A stretch of DNA of 64,000 nt from positions 41,731 through 105,730 of the forward strand of contig NZ_SSGF01000011.1 of assembly GCF_008015755.1 (NCBI RefSeq). Direction: 5' to 3'. Below the pieces are notes generated by a model, which was not told where the DNA came from, did no database searches, and was given only the letters and a program-made list of their open reading frames with translations. Positions 29,299 to 39,743 of the stretch are shown here, in pieces. A program made the position numbers and the translations under genes. This DNA is from Methylophilus sp. GTDB taxonomy: Bacteria; Pseudomonadota; Gammaproteobacteria; Burkholderiales; Methylophilaceae. Position 1 is the stretch's first letter, and every line of letters starts with the position of its first letter.

Positions 29299-30160
29299 TC
29301 AACGCAATTTGAACATCAATGCCTAAGCTACGACAAGCTTCGTAAGCTTCTTGGGTATCTTTTAGAGTCGTTTTGTTTTGTAGTGTTGAAATCAGAACGC
29401 CACCAACTTTTTTGGCGACAATCTGCGCATCGGATGACTGTAGGAGCGGAGATGTATCAACAATGATGGCATCGTAGTGTTCGGCAAAAGTGTTCAGCAG
29501 TTCGTTTAAAGCCTCTTTATTGAGTAACTCTTGCGGGTTTGGTGGCGTGGCGCCTGCAGTCAAAATGCTCAAGTTTAATAATGAAGGAATTCTAACTACA
29601 ACGTCTGTCGAGGCTCTACCAACCAGAATATCCGAGAGGCCATGGTGGTTATTGAGCTTAAAAAGCTTATGTTGCGATGGATCGCGCAAATTTGCATCGA
29701 TTAACAACGTACGCTCGCCTAATTGAGAGAATACCACTGCCAAATTGGATGCTAACAAACTAGCGCCATCAGCTTCTCTTGCCGATGACACAGCGATCGT
29801 TTTAAATCCGCGCTCAAACCAACGCAAAATCAACTGTGTCCGTAATGAACGTAGCGATTCAACCTGTTTTGAAAATGGATCAAATGCGGCAATGAGTCCA
29901 GTATTAAACGATGCTTTATCTGGTGTGATGTAAGGATAATCAAACTGATAAGACAAGGCCTGATTAATATCCTCCATGGTAACAAAGCCAAGTGCTAATG
30001 CCGCCTCACCGAACCGCATAGACTTTTCTTTTTGAAACTTAAGAATTCGCTCAGCATCTTTATCTGTAATTTTGCCCATATCAAGCAACAGGTGACCGAT
30101 GCTGGAAGAAACCGTTTTCAAGGGCGTTTTGTTATCTGTTTCAATAATATTCATACGCAA
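29288..30160 (-). CDS. epsG: EpsG-type chain-length-determinant kinase-like protein
   Basis: AVVFSQLGERTLLIDANLRDPSQHKLF, YDAIIVDTSPLLQSSDAQIVAKKVGGVL; N-terminal GHLLLDMGKITDKDAERILKFQ domain. Confidence 0.83.
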   Translation of the reverse strand: MRMNIIETDNKTPLKTVSSSIGHLLLDMGKITDKDAERILKFQKEKSMRFGEAALALGFVTMEDINQALSYQFDYPYITPDKASFNTGLIAAFDPFSKQVESLRSLRTQLILRWFERGFKTIAVSSAREADGASLLASNLAVVFSQLGERTLLIDANLRDPSQHKLFKLNNHHGLSDILVGRASTDVVVRIPSLLNLSILTAGATPPNPQELLNKEALNELLNTFAEHYDAIIVDTSPLLQSSDAQIVAKKVGGVLISTLQNKTTLKDTQEAYEACRSLGIDVQIALNAG

Positions 30161-30207
30161 TCACTTTTTGCCTGATAAATTGTTTTCTAAAGAGGGCCGC
30201 TGCAACA

Positions 30208-31563
30208 CTAGACAGATTTGAGGCTATATTCAAATACTGGAATTTCAGCCAATGCAAGAATGTCGTCTTTGCTACGAATTCGACGGTCAAGCATCTCTGC
30301 AAGCAAGGCGAACAAACAACCAAGCAAAGCACCAATAAACAGCGAAAATGGAGCAATGAGCAATAAACTTGGATTGCTTGGCTCCAATGGCGGTACAGCC
30401 GTTTCAAGGATTGAAATATCACCTTGAGTAGATTGACCTTCCAATGCAGTCTGGCTAAAACGATTGTTGACTGATTCAAGTGCATTTTGGGCAATCTGCA
30501 CTTCTTTTTCTAAAATAGAAAAATCTGATCTGAATCTATTAAGATCAAGTACCTTTTGCTTTTGCTTTTCAAGTTGAAACTTAAGGTCGCTCAATCGTTG
30601 TGAGTTAATATTGGCGCTATTACCCAAACTCACTACGGTACGATCAATTTCTGTATTCAGCTGACTTTTGATTTTATTGACTTCGGCTTCGGCTGCAATG
30701 TACATAGGGTGATTCTTACTATATCTCTGCCCCATTTCGGCCAGTTTGGATTCGGCAGTAATCAGGCTCATACGCATGTTTTGAATCACCGGATTTTGCG
30801 CCACGTCGGGTGAGTCACTCATGTTTTTTGAAGCATCATTACGACGAGAATTCGCATCAATAGATTGAGACTGTGCCATGCTGTACTGCGTTGACAAATC
30901 TCTTAACTTCGAGCTTTCAACATCAAATGAATCTTGAATACTGGTTAACCCGTGCTTTTGCTGATATTCAGCAAGTCTGTCTTGTGCTTTTTGGACGTTT
31001 TCACGTAATACTTTAGTTTGCTCTGCAAGGTATTGCGATGCCTTGATAGCAGGGTCAATTTTGAGTTTCAGACTCAAATTAATGTAAGACTCGGCAAAGG
31101 CATTGGCCATCGTCGCAGCAAATACAGGATCAACACCTTTGTAACCAATAGTGATTACACTACTTTCTTTGGATGGCAAGATTGATAGCTTTTGTTGCAA
31201 CAAATCCGCCAGCCATTCATTAATATCCGCCTGCTTACCTGCTGTAGCATGTTCAAACTGCTCCTGCAGCGACTTCACTTCAGCCAAATGTAATCTTTTA
31301 ATGACATCCAAAGTCACATTTTTACTCTGAATAATATCGACCTGAGTTGCCATGTAGCCAGGCATTAACTGCGCTGGCATGGCCATGCCCGTCACAGGAT
31401 CAACACCTTTGTAATTCAAGATAACTCTAGTTGCTGCTTTGTAGCTTTTGGGAAATAACAAACTGACAACACTTGCAGTCAGCAATGTGATGACCGATAC
31501 CAGCAAAATCATTTTATAACGTGCCTTTAAGATCAGCACTAACTGAGTAAAATTCATGGTCAA
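30208..31563 (-). CDS. epsF: Chain length determinant protein EpsF (Wzz-like)
   Basis: N-terminal TM, Wzz-like SVLPKSYKA region, coiled coil, C-terminal TM; locus context. Confidence 0.85.
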   Translation of the reverse strand: MTMNFTQLVLILKARYKMILLVSVITLLTASVVSLLFPKSYKAATRVILNYKGVDPVTGMAMPAQLMPGYMATQVDIIQSKNVTLDVIKRLHLAEVKSLQEQFEHATAGKQADINEWLADLLQQKLSILPSKESSVITIGYKGVDPVFAATMANAFAESYINLSLKLKIDPAIKASQYLAEQTKVLRENVQKAQDRLAEYQQKHGLTSIQDSFDVESSKLRDLSTQYSMAQSQSIDANSRRNDASKNMSDSPDVAQNPVIQNMRMSLITAESKLAEMGQRYSKNHPMYIAAEAEVNKIKSQLNTEIDRTVVSLGNSANINSQRLSDLKFQLEKQKQKVLDLNRFRSDFSILEKEVQIAQNALESVNNRFSQTALEGQSTQGDISILETAVPPLEPSNPSLLLIAPFSLFIGALLGCLFALLAEMLDRRIRSKDDILALAEIPVFEYSLKSV

Positions 31564-31572
31564 CCCTTTAAA

Positions 31573-32601
31573 TTACAGCAAACTTTCTTCAATAAACAGC
31601 ACATCTTCGTCTTGCAGAATAGCGGTCAGATCTGGCGTTTGCTTCACAACCATGCCTTCAGCATTCTTTCTATGCAACTTGACTGAGCGCTGTGTGCCGC
31701 GGATAGTCAAGCCACCCGCTTTAGCAATGGCCTGCATCACTGTCATATTTTTATCGATTTTATACATGCTGGGGCGCTGAACCTCACCGTACACATAAAC
31801 CTGTGGTGCTTTTGGCACATAGATAACATCACCTGGTAACAAGTCTTTATTGAGGGCGCTTGCAGGTGATCTAAACAATTCGTCAATATTCACTTCTTGA
31901 GTCACGGCTGTGCCTGAACGTTGGGTTGTAAAAAAAAGTGTTTCGGCAGCTAACTCTGTAGAGCCGCCAGCCAAAGCAACAAAATCGCTGATTTTACGCA
32001 AACCACCTTGAATACCATATTTGCCCGGGCGTAACACTTGACCAGTGACAGCAACATCACGTGTGCTGACATAAATCGTTTCACCACCCAAAAGACGAAT
32101 ATCCTGATCATTTAAGTTACGACGCTCAATCACTTCATTTAAGTCATATTCACTGCGCTTATCACCTCTCACAACGGTAATAATTTCTGAAGCCTCAGAG
32201 GTTAAGCCCCCTGCTTCAGCCAACATGTCCTTGATATCGCTTGGTCTCGTAATTGGATAACGACCAGGTTTTAGTACTCCGCCTAGCACTGAAACTGTTT
32301 TACTCATAAACTCAAGGACTAACAAAGACACTTGAGGATTTGCAATAAAGCCGCCCCGCTTGAGTTGCTCCGCAATCCGCTTTTCACTCTCTATTGTTGT
32401 CAGGCCGCCTACTTTAACCTCCCCAATCAGCGGCATTGTCAGCACACCATCTTCTGACACACGCGTTTCTCGTGTTAAATCAGCATCACCATAGACAATC
32501 ACTCTGACATAATCACCGGCACCCAGGGTGTAGTCAGCATGCGCTAGTGAACTTAATGTAAACATAAGTCCGACGACTAAATACTTTAAAAACTGTGTCA
32601 T
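31573..32601 (-). CDS. epsE: Polysaccharide export protein EpsE (Wza-like)
   Basis: YTLGAGDYVRVIVYGDADLTRETRVSEDGVLTMPLIGEVKVGG plus SLBB repeats; start revised to MTQFLKYLVVG. Confidence 0.88.
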   Translation of the reverse strand: MTQFLKYLVVGLMFTLSSLAHADYTLGAGDYVRVIVYGDADLTRETRVSEDGVLTMPLIGEVKVGGLTTIESEKRIAEQLKRGGFIANPQVSLLVLEFMSKTVSVLGGVLKPGRYPITRPSDIKDMLAEAGGLTSEASEIITVVRGDKRSEYDLNEVIERRNLNDQDIRLLGGETIYVSTRDVAVTGQVLRPGKYGIQGGLRKISDFVALAGGSTELAAETLFFTTQRSGTAVTQEVNIDELFRSPASALNKDLLPGDVIYVPKAPQVYVYGEVQRPSMYKIDKNMTVMQAIAKAGGLTIRGTQRSVKLHRKNAEGMVVKQTPDLTAILQDEDVLFIEESLL

Positions 32602-32691
32602 AAACGATGAACTCTTTTCGTGATTTGAATTTAACAATTTATTTATTACGGCAATTTTTACGCAAGGTTAATTGAGCGTTAAAAATTTAGT

Positions 32692-33513
32692 TTAATGAAA
32701 CTGCATATCTACTTTGTCATTAAATACTTTAATCGTGGACAACTTCTGCAAGCGATTGATTTCTTTGTTAATAAACGCTTGTTTTTTTTGCTGACTTAAC
32801 AATTTTCTAGCAACAGAAATTGACATCGTATTTGATGATGGCATATCTAATATAGTGTCGATTGATTTAACAACAACATTATGATCGTTATGCACAAACA
32901 ATAAATCACCTTGTTTTAATTGACTCACTTTAGGCAGGATGTCTAGTGGCAGTCTGTCGGTTAAAAACTGGCTATTACTTTTATCATACACAATATTTTT
33001 TATACGAAGCTCTGTTTCAAGAGACTCAAGCGTTCTGATATTACGCTCCATTAATTTTACATCAAGTCGCAAATCATCATTCACAAACGCAATATCAACG
33101 GTTTTAAATAACTTGCGTTGTTTAAACATACCTGGATGGTTAGCAACAAACTCCTCAACCTCATCGTCAGAAACCGCTTCTAATTTCGCCAGTTTTTTTG
33201 CCAGATACGCCTCTGCATAAATCTGAGCTTTGGAGGACTCTATCGCCCGAATTACCTCAGGGGCTCGTTCCAAATTAAATTTTAACGCCTCTTGTACCAA
33301 AAGCTGCCTATCAACAAGACTTGCCAACATCTTCTTAGCGGCTTCAGCACCCTCTAAATTCGGTGAAACTTTTAACATCTCAATTTGCAACTGATCAACG
33401 GTGATCTCATCACCATTCACTTCGGCTAACACTTTAGATTCTAAATTGTCATTACCCATATGGCAGGCATTGAGCATTAACAGAACGAAAACCAACTTAG
33501 AAATCCGCAACAT
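32692..33513 (-). CDS. epsD: EpsD-family peptidyl-prolyl cis-trans isomerase-like lipoprotein
   Basis: Lipobox-like LLMLNACHMG; SurA-type N-terminal region VNGDEITVDQLQIEML. Confidence 0.78.
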   Translation of the reverse strand: MLRISKLVFVLLMLNACHMGNDNLESKVLAEVNGDEITVDQLQIEMLKVSPNLEGAEAAKKMLASLVDRQLLVQEALKFNLERAPEVIRAIESSKAQIYAEAYLAKKLAKLEAVSDDEVEEFVANHPGMFKQRKLFKTVDIAFVNDDLRLDVKLMERNIRTLESLETELRIKNIVYDKSNSQFLTDRLPLDILPKVSQLKQGDLLFVHNDHNVVVKSIDTILDMPSSNTMSISVARKLLSQQKKQAFINKEINRLQKLSTIKVFNDKVDMQFH

Positions 33514-33541
33514 TCAATTACTCAAATAAAAGTCAGTATCA

Positions 33542-34747
33542 TCAAATTTTCAAATCAACCATGAGACTGGTGGTGACATCATCGTAATCAAAAGGGTTGT
33601 AGGTAGCACCGCTTGCATTTCTTTTTGACTTGATGGAGCTCAAAGTAAAGCCAATGCTTGGCATAGGCCGCCAGGAAGCAGAAGCAGAAATACTTTGTTC
33701 ATCATCGCTTCTGGCTGGTTCACCGGCCTTGACGGCTAGCTTGAAGTCTCGTTGAGCTACTCTCCCGTTTAATAGAAAGGTGAGCTTATCCGAATACAAA
33801 TAACTTAATCCCAAACTGGCAGAGTCAGTGAGGCTATATGTACTGTAATTTGTCTCAAACGGGCTTGCAGTCCGAGCTAAATCTAGGTTCGCTCTGATTT
33901 TACCAGTCAAAAGCAGCTCGTACTTAATGTAACCAATCCAGGCATCATAATTTCTAATAGTGAAATTATCGTACTCACGAGACAAGTATGCCATCTTGGT
34001 ACTCAGTTTACTTTTACCGGTCGGTTTTAAAACAAAATCAAACTCGTACTCATCTTCACTAAACCCATTATCGAAAACAGCACCGGGGTTTAGCGCACGT
34101 TGAAACTGACCATTACGTTTATGCCCTAAAAAAGTCAGATTACTGCCTGAAGAGAAATTATAACGAGCACCATAATCGAAGGCGGTAGAATTGTATTCGG
34201 CAACCGCATTAAAGGTTTGACTGTTTTTTACAGCTGTTTCGGTCAAGCCTGCAATAAGTGCCCATACTTTATAGGGTGAATACTCTGCTCTAAATTGATT
34301 AACATCTATGGTTCTGATGTTTTGTGTCGCTAGCCGAAAGTCGCTAAACCCATTTAACGTTTTATTTTGACTGGAAGACAATGTGCCCGTTAGTGACGGT
34401 GTCAGCGACCATAACCACTTAGCGTCATAATTAAGCGCCTCAAAATTTAAAAAATCATTAGTCTGATATTTATAGTCTACGTATGAAACATCCACAATAA
34501 ACCGTTGAAGTGAGTATGTTTTATCAAGCTTTACGCCTGCAGTTGAAGTTGTAATCTGGTCAGACGTTTGATTATTTTTGACTCTAAATAAGTTGTCATC
34601 ATAGGCGCGATTGATTGAAGCGCTAAATTGAACAGTATCGTACTCATCTGCAATCACACCAAACGGTAAAGCACTGAGGGTGATCGCAAGCCAACAGCGG
34701 ATAGGTCGGTGAATGTTTATTTTTGGGGATTGCTTGCGAGATGACAT
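33542..34747 (-). CDS. epsL: EpsL-type outer-membrane beta-barrel protein
   Basis: Signal peptide, alternating beta-barrel pattern, locus position next to epsD. Confidence 0.75.
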   Translation of the reverse strand: MSSRKQSPKINIHRPIRCWLAITLSALPFGVIADEYDTVQFSASINRAYDDNLFRVKNNQTSDQITTSTAGVKLDKTYSLQRFIVDVSYVDYKYQTNDFLNFEALNYDAKWLWSLTPSLTGTLSSSQNKTLNGFSDFRLATQNIRTIDVNQFRAEYSPYKVWALIAGLTETAVKNSQTFNAVAEYNSTAFDYGARYNFSSGSNLTFLGHKRNGQFQRALNPGAVFDNGFSEDEYEFDFVLKPTGKSKLSTKMAYLSREYDNFTIRNYDAWIGYIKYELLLTGKIRANLDLARTASPFETNYSTYSLTDSASLGLSYLYSDKLTFLLNGRVAQRDFKLAVKAGEPARSDDEQSISASASWRPMPSIGFTLSSIKSKRNASGATYNPFDYDDVTTSLMVDLKI

Positions 34748-34986
34748 GTATTTTAAGCAATAAAAATATGATGTTTGATTTACATTCTAACCTGTAAACA
34801 TGGATTTATTACTACCAAAATTTAACTTTTTACTGGATGTAATCATAATTATTTAACCAGCGCCGCAGTTTACGCTAACTTAAAGATGCTTTTGTGACAG
34901 ATCGACTCTCTGCAGACTGCCACGCGCTGATTGCTGTTGAGCATTAATTTGGTTAAACTCGACACGTATGTAGAAATAAGTCATCT

Positions 34987-36396
34987 ATGAAAAAAACTAT
35001 CAAACCGCCCATCAGAACCATCTCCGGATTATCTTCCGGGCCGAGAAGCCCGCTTTATTTCATAGAGTCCATTGTTGAGCCCCTCGTTTTAGTGTTTTTT
35101 ATGTGGGGCATTTTCATTTATTTCGAAGATAGAATTCCTATCTCCATCTTTTTTACCTCTATCCTTTTATTTTCAGTCACGTTTCCTAGTGGTGCCAAGA
35201 TTCGTTTAGGTTTTTGGAAAATGGCGCGTGATGTTATTTTTCAGTGGATATTACTGGCTGGTATGGTGCTGATTTTTGCCCGCATTACTGGCTACATTAC
35301 GCTGTATACACCAGAAATCATTTATGCCTGGCTCATTGGTACGCCGATTGCGCAAATTTTAGCGTTAACCGCGCTCAAAGAACTGTCACCTGTTTTTATC
35401 AACTTGCAAGGGCCGATTAAAAACGCAGTGATTATCGGCCTGAATGAACAAGGCCTTGCTGTGGCAAATAACTTGCTCGCCGATGAGTACAGCCGAGTTT
35501 CAGTATTGGGTTTCTTTGAAGATCGTGCACCGGAGCGCGCACCACAAGATCACGGTTTTGAAATTTTAGGCGCATTAACAGATATTCCGGCTTACTGCAA
35601 AGACCATCAAATTCATACTATTTATATTGCGTTGCCAATGTCCAGCCATCCCCGCATTTTAAAATTACTGGATGACTTGAAAGACACGACAGCCTCTATC
35701 TACTTTGTGCCGGATATCTTTGTCACTGACTTGATTCAAGGCCGCGTCTCTGATGTGAACGGTATTCCAGTAGTGTCAGTGTGTGAAACGCCTTTTACTG
35801 GCGTTGATGGTCTGATTAAGCGCACTGCCGATGTTTTGTTCTCATTGTTTGTGCTAATTTTGATTTCGCCAATTTTACTGGGTATCGCTGCTGCGGTGAA
35901 ACTCACCTCCCCTGGCCCCATTATTTTCAAACAGCGTCGCTACGGCCTGGATGGTCAGCAGATTCTGGTTTATAAATTCCGCTCGATGACGGTGACTGAA
36001 GATGGCGGCACGGTGACGCAAGCGACCAGAAATGATCAGCGCATTACGCCTTTGGGTGCTTTCTTACGCAAATCGTCATTGGATGAACTGCCGCAGTTTA
36101 TTAATGTGCTGCAAGGCCGCATGAGCGTGGTTGGCCCACGTCCGCACGCTGTGGCCCACAACGAGGAATACCGCAAGTTGATTAAAGGCTATATGGTACG
36201 TCACAAGGTGAAGCCTGGTATTACCGGCTGGGCGCAGGTCAATGGCTTCCGTGGTGAAACTGACACGCTGGAAAAAATGGAACAACGCGTGCATTACGAC
36301 CTGGAGTATTTGCGCAACTGGAGCCCACGCTTGGATATGTTGATTGTGGCCAAAACGGCCTGGTTAACAATTGTTGGTCAGGATGGCGCTTATTAA
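34987..36396 (+). CDS. Undecaprenyl-phosphate glucose phosphotransferase (priming transferase)
   Basis: KRTADVLFSLFVLILISPILLGIAAAVKLTSPGPIIFKQRRYGLDGQQILVYKFRSM; SSLDELPQFINVLQGRMSVVGPRPH. Confidence 0.93.
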   Translation: MKKTIKPPIRTISGLSSGPRSPLYFIESIVEPLVLVFFMWGIFIYFEDRIPISIFFTSILLFSVTFPSGAKIRLGFWKMARDVIFQWILLAGMVLIFARITGYITLYTPEIIYAWLIGTPIAQILALTALKELSPVFINLQGPIKNAVIIGLNEQGLAVANNLLADEYSRVSVLGFFEDRAPERAPQDHGFEILGALTDIPAYCKDHQIHTIYIALPMSSHPRILKLLDDLKDTTASIYFVPDIFVTDLIQGRVSDVNGIPVVSVCETPFTGVDGLIKRTADVLFSLFVLILISPILLGIAAAVKLTSPGPIIFKQRRYGLDGQQILVYKFRSMTVTEDGGTVTQATRNDQRITPLGAFLRKSSLDELPQFINVLQGRMSVVGPRPHAVAHNEEYRKLIKGYMVRHKVKPGITGWAQVNGFRGETDTLEKMEQRVHYDLEYLRNWSPRLDMLIVAKTAWLTIVGQDGAY

Positions 36397-36415
36397 TAGC
36401 AGCGCACATGAGCAT

Positions 36416-36460
36416 GCAGTTATAAAAAAACCGGACCATGTCCGGTTTTTTTATAACTGC
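36416..36460. terminator. Bidirectional intrinsic terminator, 21-bp perfect inverted repeat
   Basis: GCAGTTATAAAAAAACCGGAC-cat-GTCCGGTTTTTTTATAACTGC; right arm encodes the last codons and stop of miaA. Confidence 0.9.
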
Positions 36461-37407
36461 GCGTGGTGTTGAATGAGGTGGACTGCCTCACCCACCCAAT
36501 CCGTGCGTAAGCAATCCAACGCATGCACATCGTCCATGCCGCGCAGCCAGGTGAGCTGGCGTTTGGCGAGCTGACGCGTCGCGTAGACACCATGTTCGCC
36601 CAGGGTGGGCAAATCGATCTCGCCATGCAGATGTTGCAGGGCCTGGCGGTAACCAACGCAGCGCATGCTGGGGCTATCGGCGGTCAACTGCGGATACTCA
36701 ATCAATAACCTTTTCACCTCATCAATAAAACCGTGTTGGAGCATGAGTTTAAAGCGCTCGGCTATGCGTTGATGCAAGACGCTGCGGTCGCTTGGCATGA
36801 GGGCGAGTTTAAGAATACTGAACGGTAGTGAGACTTTTTGCGATTGTGCGCGTAACTCGCTCATGGGTTTGCCGCTGATGCGGTAGACCTCTAATGCGCG
36901 CTCAATGCGCTGGGAGTCGGTGGTGTGTATCTTGGCGGCCACGGTGGGGTCTATGCTGGCTAATTGCGCATGTATGGCAGGCCAGCCGAATGTATTCGCC
37001 TCGGCTTCAATTTGGGCGCGGATGGCGGTATCGGCTTCTGGTAGATCACTCAGGCCATGCTGCAAAGCATTGAAGTACAGCATGGTGCCACCGACCAGCA
37101 CCGGGATGCGGCCATTGGCGGTTGCTGTATGCATTAATGCCAGGGCATCTTTGGCAAATTGTGCCGCGGAATATTGCTCTAGCGGTGAAATCAGGTCTAT
37201 TAAGTGATGGGGTGCCTGACGTAAGGTGTCGGCATCAGGCTTGGCGGTGCCGATGTCCATGCCACGATAGACCAGCGCTGAGTCGACGCTGATAATGTCG
37301 ACCGGAAAGCGCTGGGCTAAGGCAATGGTAGCCGCCGTTTTGCCGCTGGCCGTGGGACCCATTAAAAAGATCGCTGGCGGCAAGCCAGCACCACTACTGA
37401 TACTCAT
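36451..37407 (-). CDS. miaA: tRNA dimethylallyltransferase
   Basis: LMGPTASGKTAATIALAQRFPVDIISVDSALVYRGMDIGTAKP. Confidence 0.95.
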   Translation of the reverse strand: MSISSGAGLPPAIFLMGPTASGKTAATIALAQRFPVDIISVDSALVYRGMDIGTAKPDADTLRQAPHHLIDLISPLEQYSAAQFAKDALALMHTATANGRIPVLVGGTMLYFNALQHGLSDLPEADTAIRAQIEAEANTFGWPAIHAQLASIDPTVAAKIHTTDSQRIERALEVYRISGKPMSELRAQSQKVSLPFSILKLALMPSDRSVLHQRIAERFKLMLQHGFIDEVKRLLIEYPQLTADSPSMRCVGYRQALQHLHGEIDLPTLGEHGVYATRQLAKRQLTWLRGMDDVHALDCLRTDWVGEAVHLIQHHAQL

Positions 37408-37440
37408 ACTATTGCAGCTAAACTAACTCAGAATCATTTA

Positions 37441-37827
37441 TCAGGCAGGCTTTGTTGCGTCGTACTTGACGTAGCTAAAGCGCAAATCATCCTGCGGTGT
37501 ACCCTCTAATGCCGAGCCAGCTTGTAACTGTGGCTGCCATTGCACGACTTCTTCAATTTTGCGTGCAAGCTCGATGTCTTTCATGGTGATGCCTTTGGCG
37601 CTATGCGTGCACAATTTGACGATCACAAAGGCATAAGAGACGGTGAGGTCAGGATGATGCCAAGCTGCCTCGGCCAGATGACCAACGGTGTTGACGACCA
37701 TCAGCGTGCCTTTCCAGCTATTGGTTTTATATTTACGGCGGATCCAGCCGTCCTCATACACCCAATGCGGTAAAGACTCGGAAAAGTGCTGTTGAATTTG
37801 CTGTTCGGTAAGTACCTGGTCGGTCAT
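37441..37827 (-). CDS. Pterin-4a-carbinolamine dehydratase-like protein
   Basis: VNTVGHLAEAAWHHPDLTVSYAFVIVKLCTHSAKGITMKDIELARKIEE (HHPD and T-H motifs of the DCoH/PCD family). Confidence 0.85.
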   Translation of the reverse strand: MTDQVLTEQQIQQHFSESLPHWVYEDGWIRRKYKTNSWKGTLMVVNTVGHLAEAAWHHPDLTVSYAFVIVKLCTHSAKGITMKDIELARKIEEVVQWQPQLQAGSALEGTPQDDLRFSYVKYDATKPA

Positions 37828-37889
37828 GATGCCCTCCTGACGATATAGGCTGCTAAAGCGTGACAGTATACCTCAGCTAAACAGTGTGC

Positions 37890-38750
37890 TTAAGCAAATG
37901 CTGCAGGAAGGCTGTTGCTCAACGATGTCAGCATGGCGGTCATCACCGTGAGGTCGGCACTGGTGCCTGGGTTAATCCCTGCCTGCTTGAGTGACTGATC
38001 CCATTTGAGCAACTCGGGCAGGTAGTGCTTGGGATTTTCTTGGGCGATAAACGCCTGAAAATGTACGCTGGCGGCCTGCTGTATCTCTGCCGCCTTGGCC
38101 TCGCCGTATTTTCTGGCAATGTGACTGTCAGGTACAGTCGATAGCCAGTGCAAATACACAGCCGTTAGTGCCCAGGCGGGCCGTTGCCAGCGCTGATCAC
38201 AAGCTTGGTAGAGCGGCATGGCGACCGAAAAAATATTGGCATAACCATCTACATACTGGCGCGCGACCATATCATGCGTGCTTGCTATTTGCATCGCAGC
38301 TAGCAAGGTAATTTGTGGCACCTGTGTCACATCATGCTCGTCACGCTGCCCCATGCCTGCCGGGCTGACCAGGCGGATGCCCGCATATACTTGCGCAGCA
38401 TCGTCCACTGTGGTGTGTTGCAACACTTGCTGCAAACCCGCTTTAAGTGACTGCTCAGGATATTGCAGGCAGGCTTGCACGACGGGCGCAGCCAGCAGAA
38501 TCATGCCTAAATTGGTATTGCAACCCACCTTGGCATGCGTGGCTTGCAAGGCCTGCAAAATGCGTTGGCCTAGTGTGCGGCTGCCGAATAGCTGATCGTC
38601 ACACAATGCAGGCGCCGAAACTTCTGCACTATGGATAAAGTCTTGCACAACCATGCCATGGCCATCCGCGAACACATGCACATTGCCTGGCTTAAGTGCT
38701 TCCAGCTCTGCCAGGCAGGCTTGTAAATACGCTGTTTGCAGCGCACTCAT
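37890..38750 (-). CDS. Triphosphoribosyl-dephospho-CoA synthase-like (CitG family), C1/H4MPT cluster
   Basis: ACLAELEALKPGNVHVFADGHGM; GCNTNLGMILLAAPVVQA. Confidence 0.8.
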   Translation of the reverse strand: MSALQTAYLQACLAELEALKPGNVHVFADGHGMVVQDFIHSAEVSAPALCDDQLFGSRTLGQRILQALQATHAKVGCNTNLGMILLAAPVVQACLQYPEQSLKAGLQQVLQHTTVDDAAQVYAGIRLVSPAGMGQRDEHDVTQVPQITLLAAMQIASTHDMVARQYVDGYANIFSVAMPLYQACDQRWQRPAWALTAVYLHWLSTVPDSHIARKYGEAKAAEIQQAASVHFQAFIAQENPKHYLPELLKWDQSLKQAGINPGTSADLTVMTAMLTSLSNSLPAAFA

Positions 38751-39658
38751 GCGTTTCCTTTCGCGTGATTCGCTAATTGCAGCAAGTCATCCACCAACAC
38801 ATCAGCAACTTCAAACTGGGTGATGCTTTGCAGGCCGCGCCAGGCCGGAATACTGTTCACCTCAATCACCCATAATTGGCCATGTTTATCGCGCATCACA
38901 TCTACGCCGGCATAATCAATACCAATGGCTTGTGCGGCTTTAACGCCAATCTCTGCTACATCCACTTCATCACAGGCGCTGCAGCGTGCACCACGCGCCA
39001 CGTTATGCAACCAGCTATCGCCTTGGCGCTTCATGACGGCAATCGGCTCACCGCGCACAACAAACACGCGGTAATCATGCTGATAAGGGCCGCAGTCTAT
39101 TTTTTCTTGCAGATAATAGACGCCATCCACAAACGGATCATGCGGTAGTGCAAATTGTTCGCGCTGCTCAATTAAACGCACGCCTTTGCCTTGCGATCCA
39201 AACAGTGGCTTGATCACCAGTATTGTTCCAGCATCCAGCGCCTGCTGCATCAGTTCGTGCGCCACGCCACGATGCTCGCACACCCAGGTATCCGGCGTCG
39301 CCACGCCCTGCTCGGCCAGCAACTGGCTGGTGAGGCCTTTATCTACCGTGGTTTCAATTGCTCGCGCATGGTTATAAATGGTCATGCCCTGGCGTTGCAA
39401 GGTATGCAACAGATTCATACGAGTGATGATTTGCTGTGTCGTCCCCGCCGCCACACCGCGCACAAAAGCCATGGGAGCGGCTTGCGATAATCCGGGAATA
39501 TGGACTTGTACTGATTGCTGGACGATGCTGACGTAGCAACTATCGAGTGACACCATTAAAGCTTGCCAGCCACGTCGCGCAAAAGCTTGCGCCAGACTTT
39601 GGCCGTGCCAGCCACCGGCCTGAGCAACTTCATCAGTAAAAATGGGAATCACTTGCAT
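38747..39658 (-). CDS. RimK-like ATP-grasp ligase, H4MPT cluster
   Basis: ILVIKPLFGSQGKGVRLIEQ; IDYAGVDVMRDKHGQLWVIEVNSIPAWRGLQ. Confidence 0.85.
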   Translation of the reverse strand: MQVIPIFTDEVAQAGGWHGQSLAQAFARRGWQALMVSLDSCYVSIVQQSVQVHIPGLSQAAPMAFVRGVAAGTTQQIITRMNLLHTLQRQGMTIYNHARAIETTVDKGLTSQLLAEQGVATPDTWVCEHRGVAHELMQQALDAGTILVIKPLFGSQGKGVRLIEQREQFALPHDPFVDGVYYLQEKIDCGPYQHDYRVFVVRGEPIAVMKRQGDSWLHNVARGARCSACDEVDVAEIGVKAAQAIGIDYAGVDVMRDKHGQLWVIEVNSIPAWRGLQSITQFEVADVLVDDLLQLANHAKGNA

Positions 39659-39743
39659 AAGACAATTTCTAAAAAATAACGCGGGAACATGGCATTGTAT
39701 GCATGTAATCCCGCGTTTTAATTATTACAGTGAAGCTTTAAAT

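Noticed and set aside
34748-34986. Looked for the same sigma-54/TGCACCA architecture in the epsL/priming-transferase divergent region
   Set aside because: No GG-N10-GC arrangement or TGCACCA repeat found by eye.
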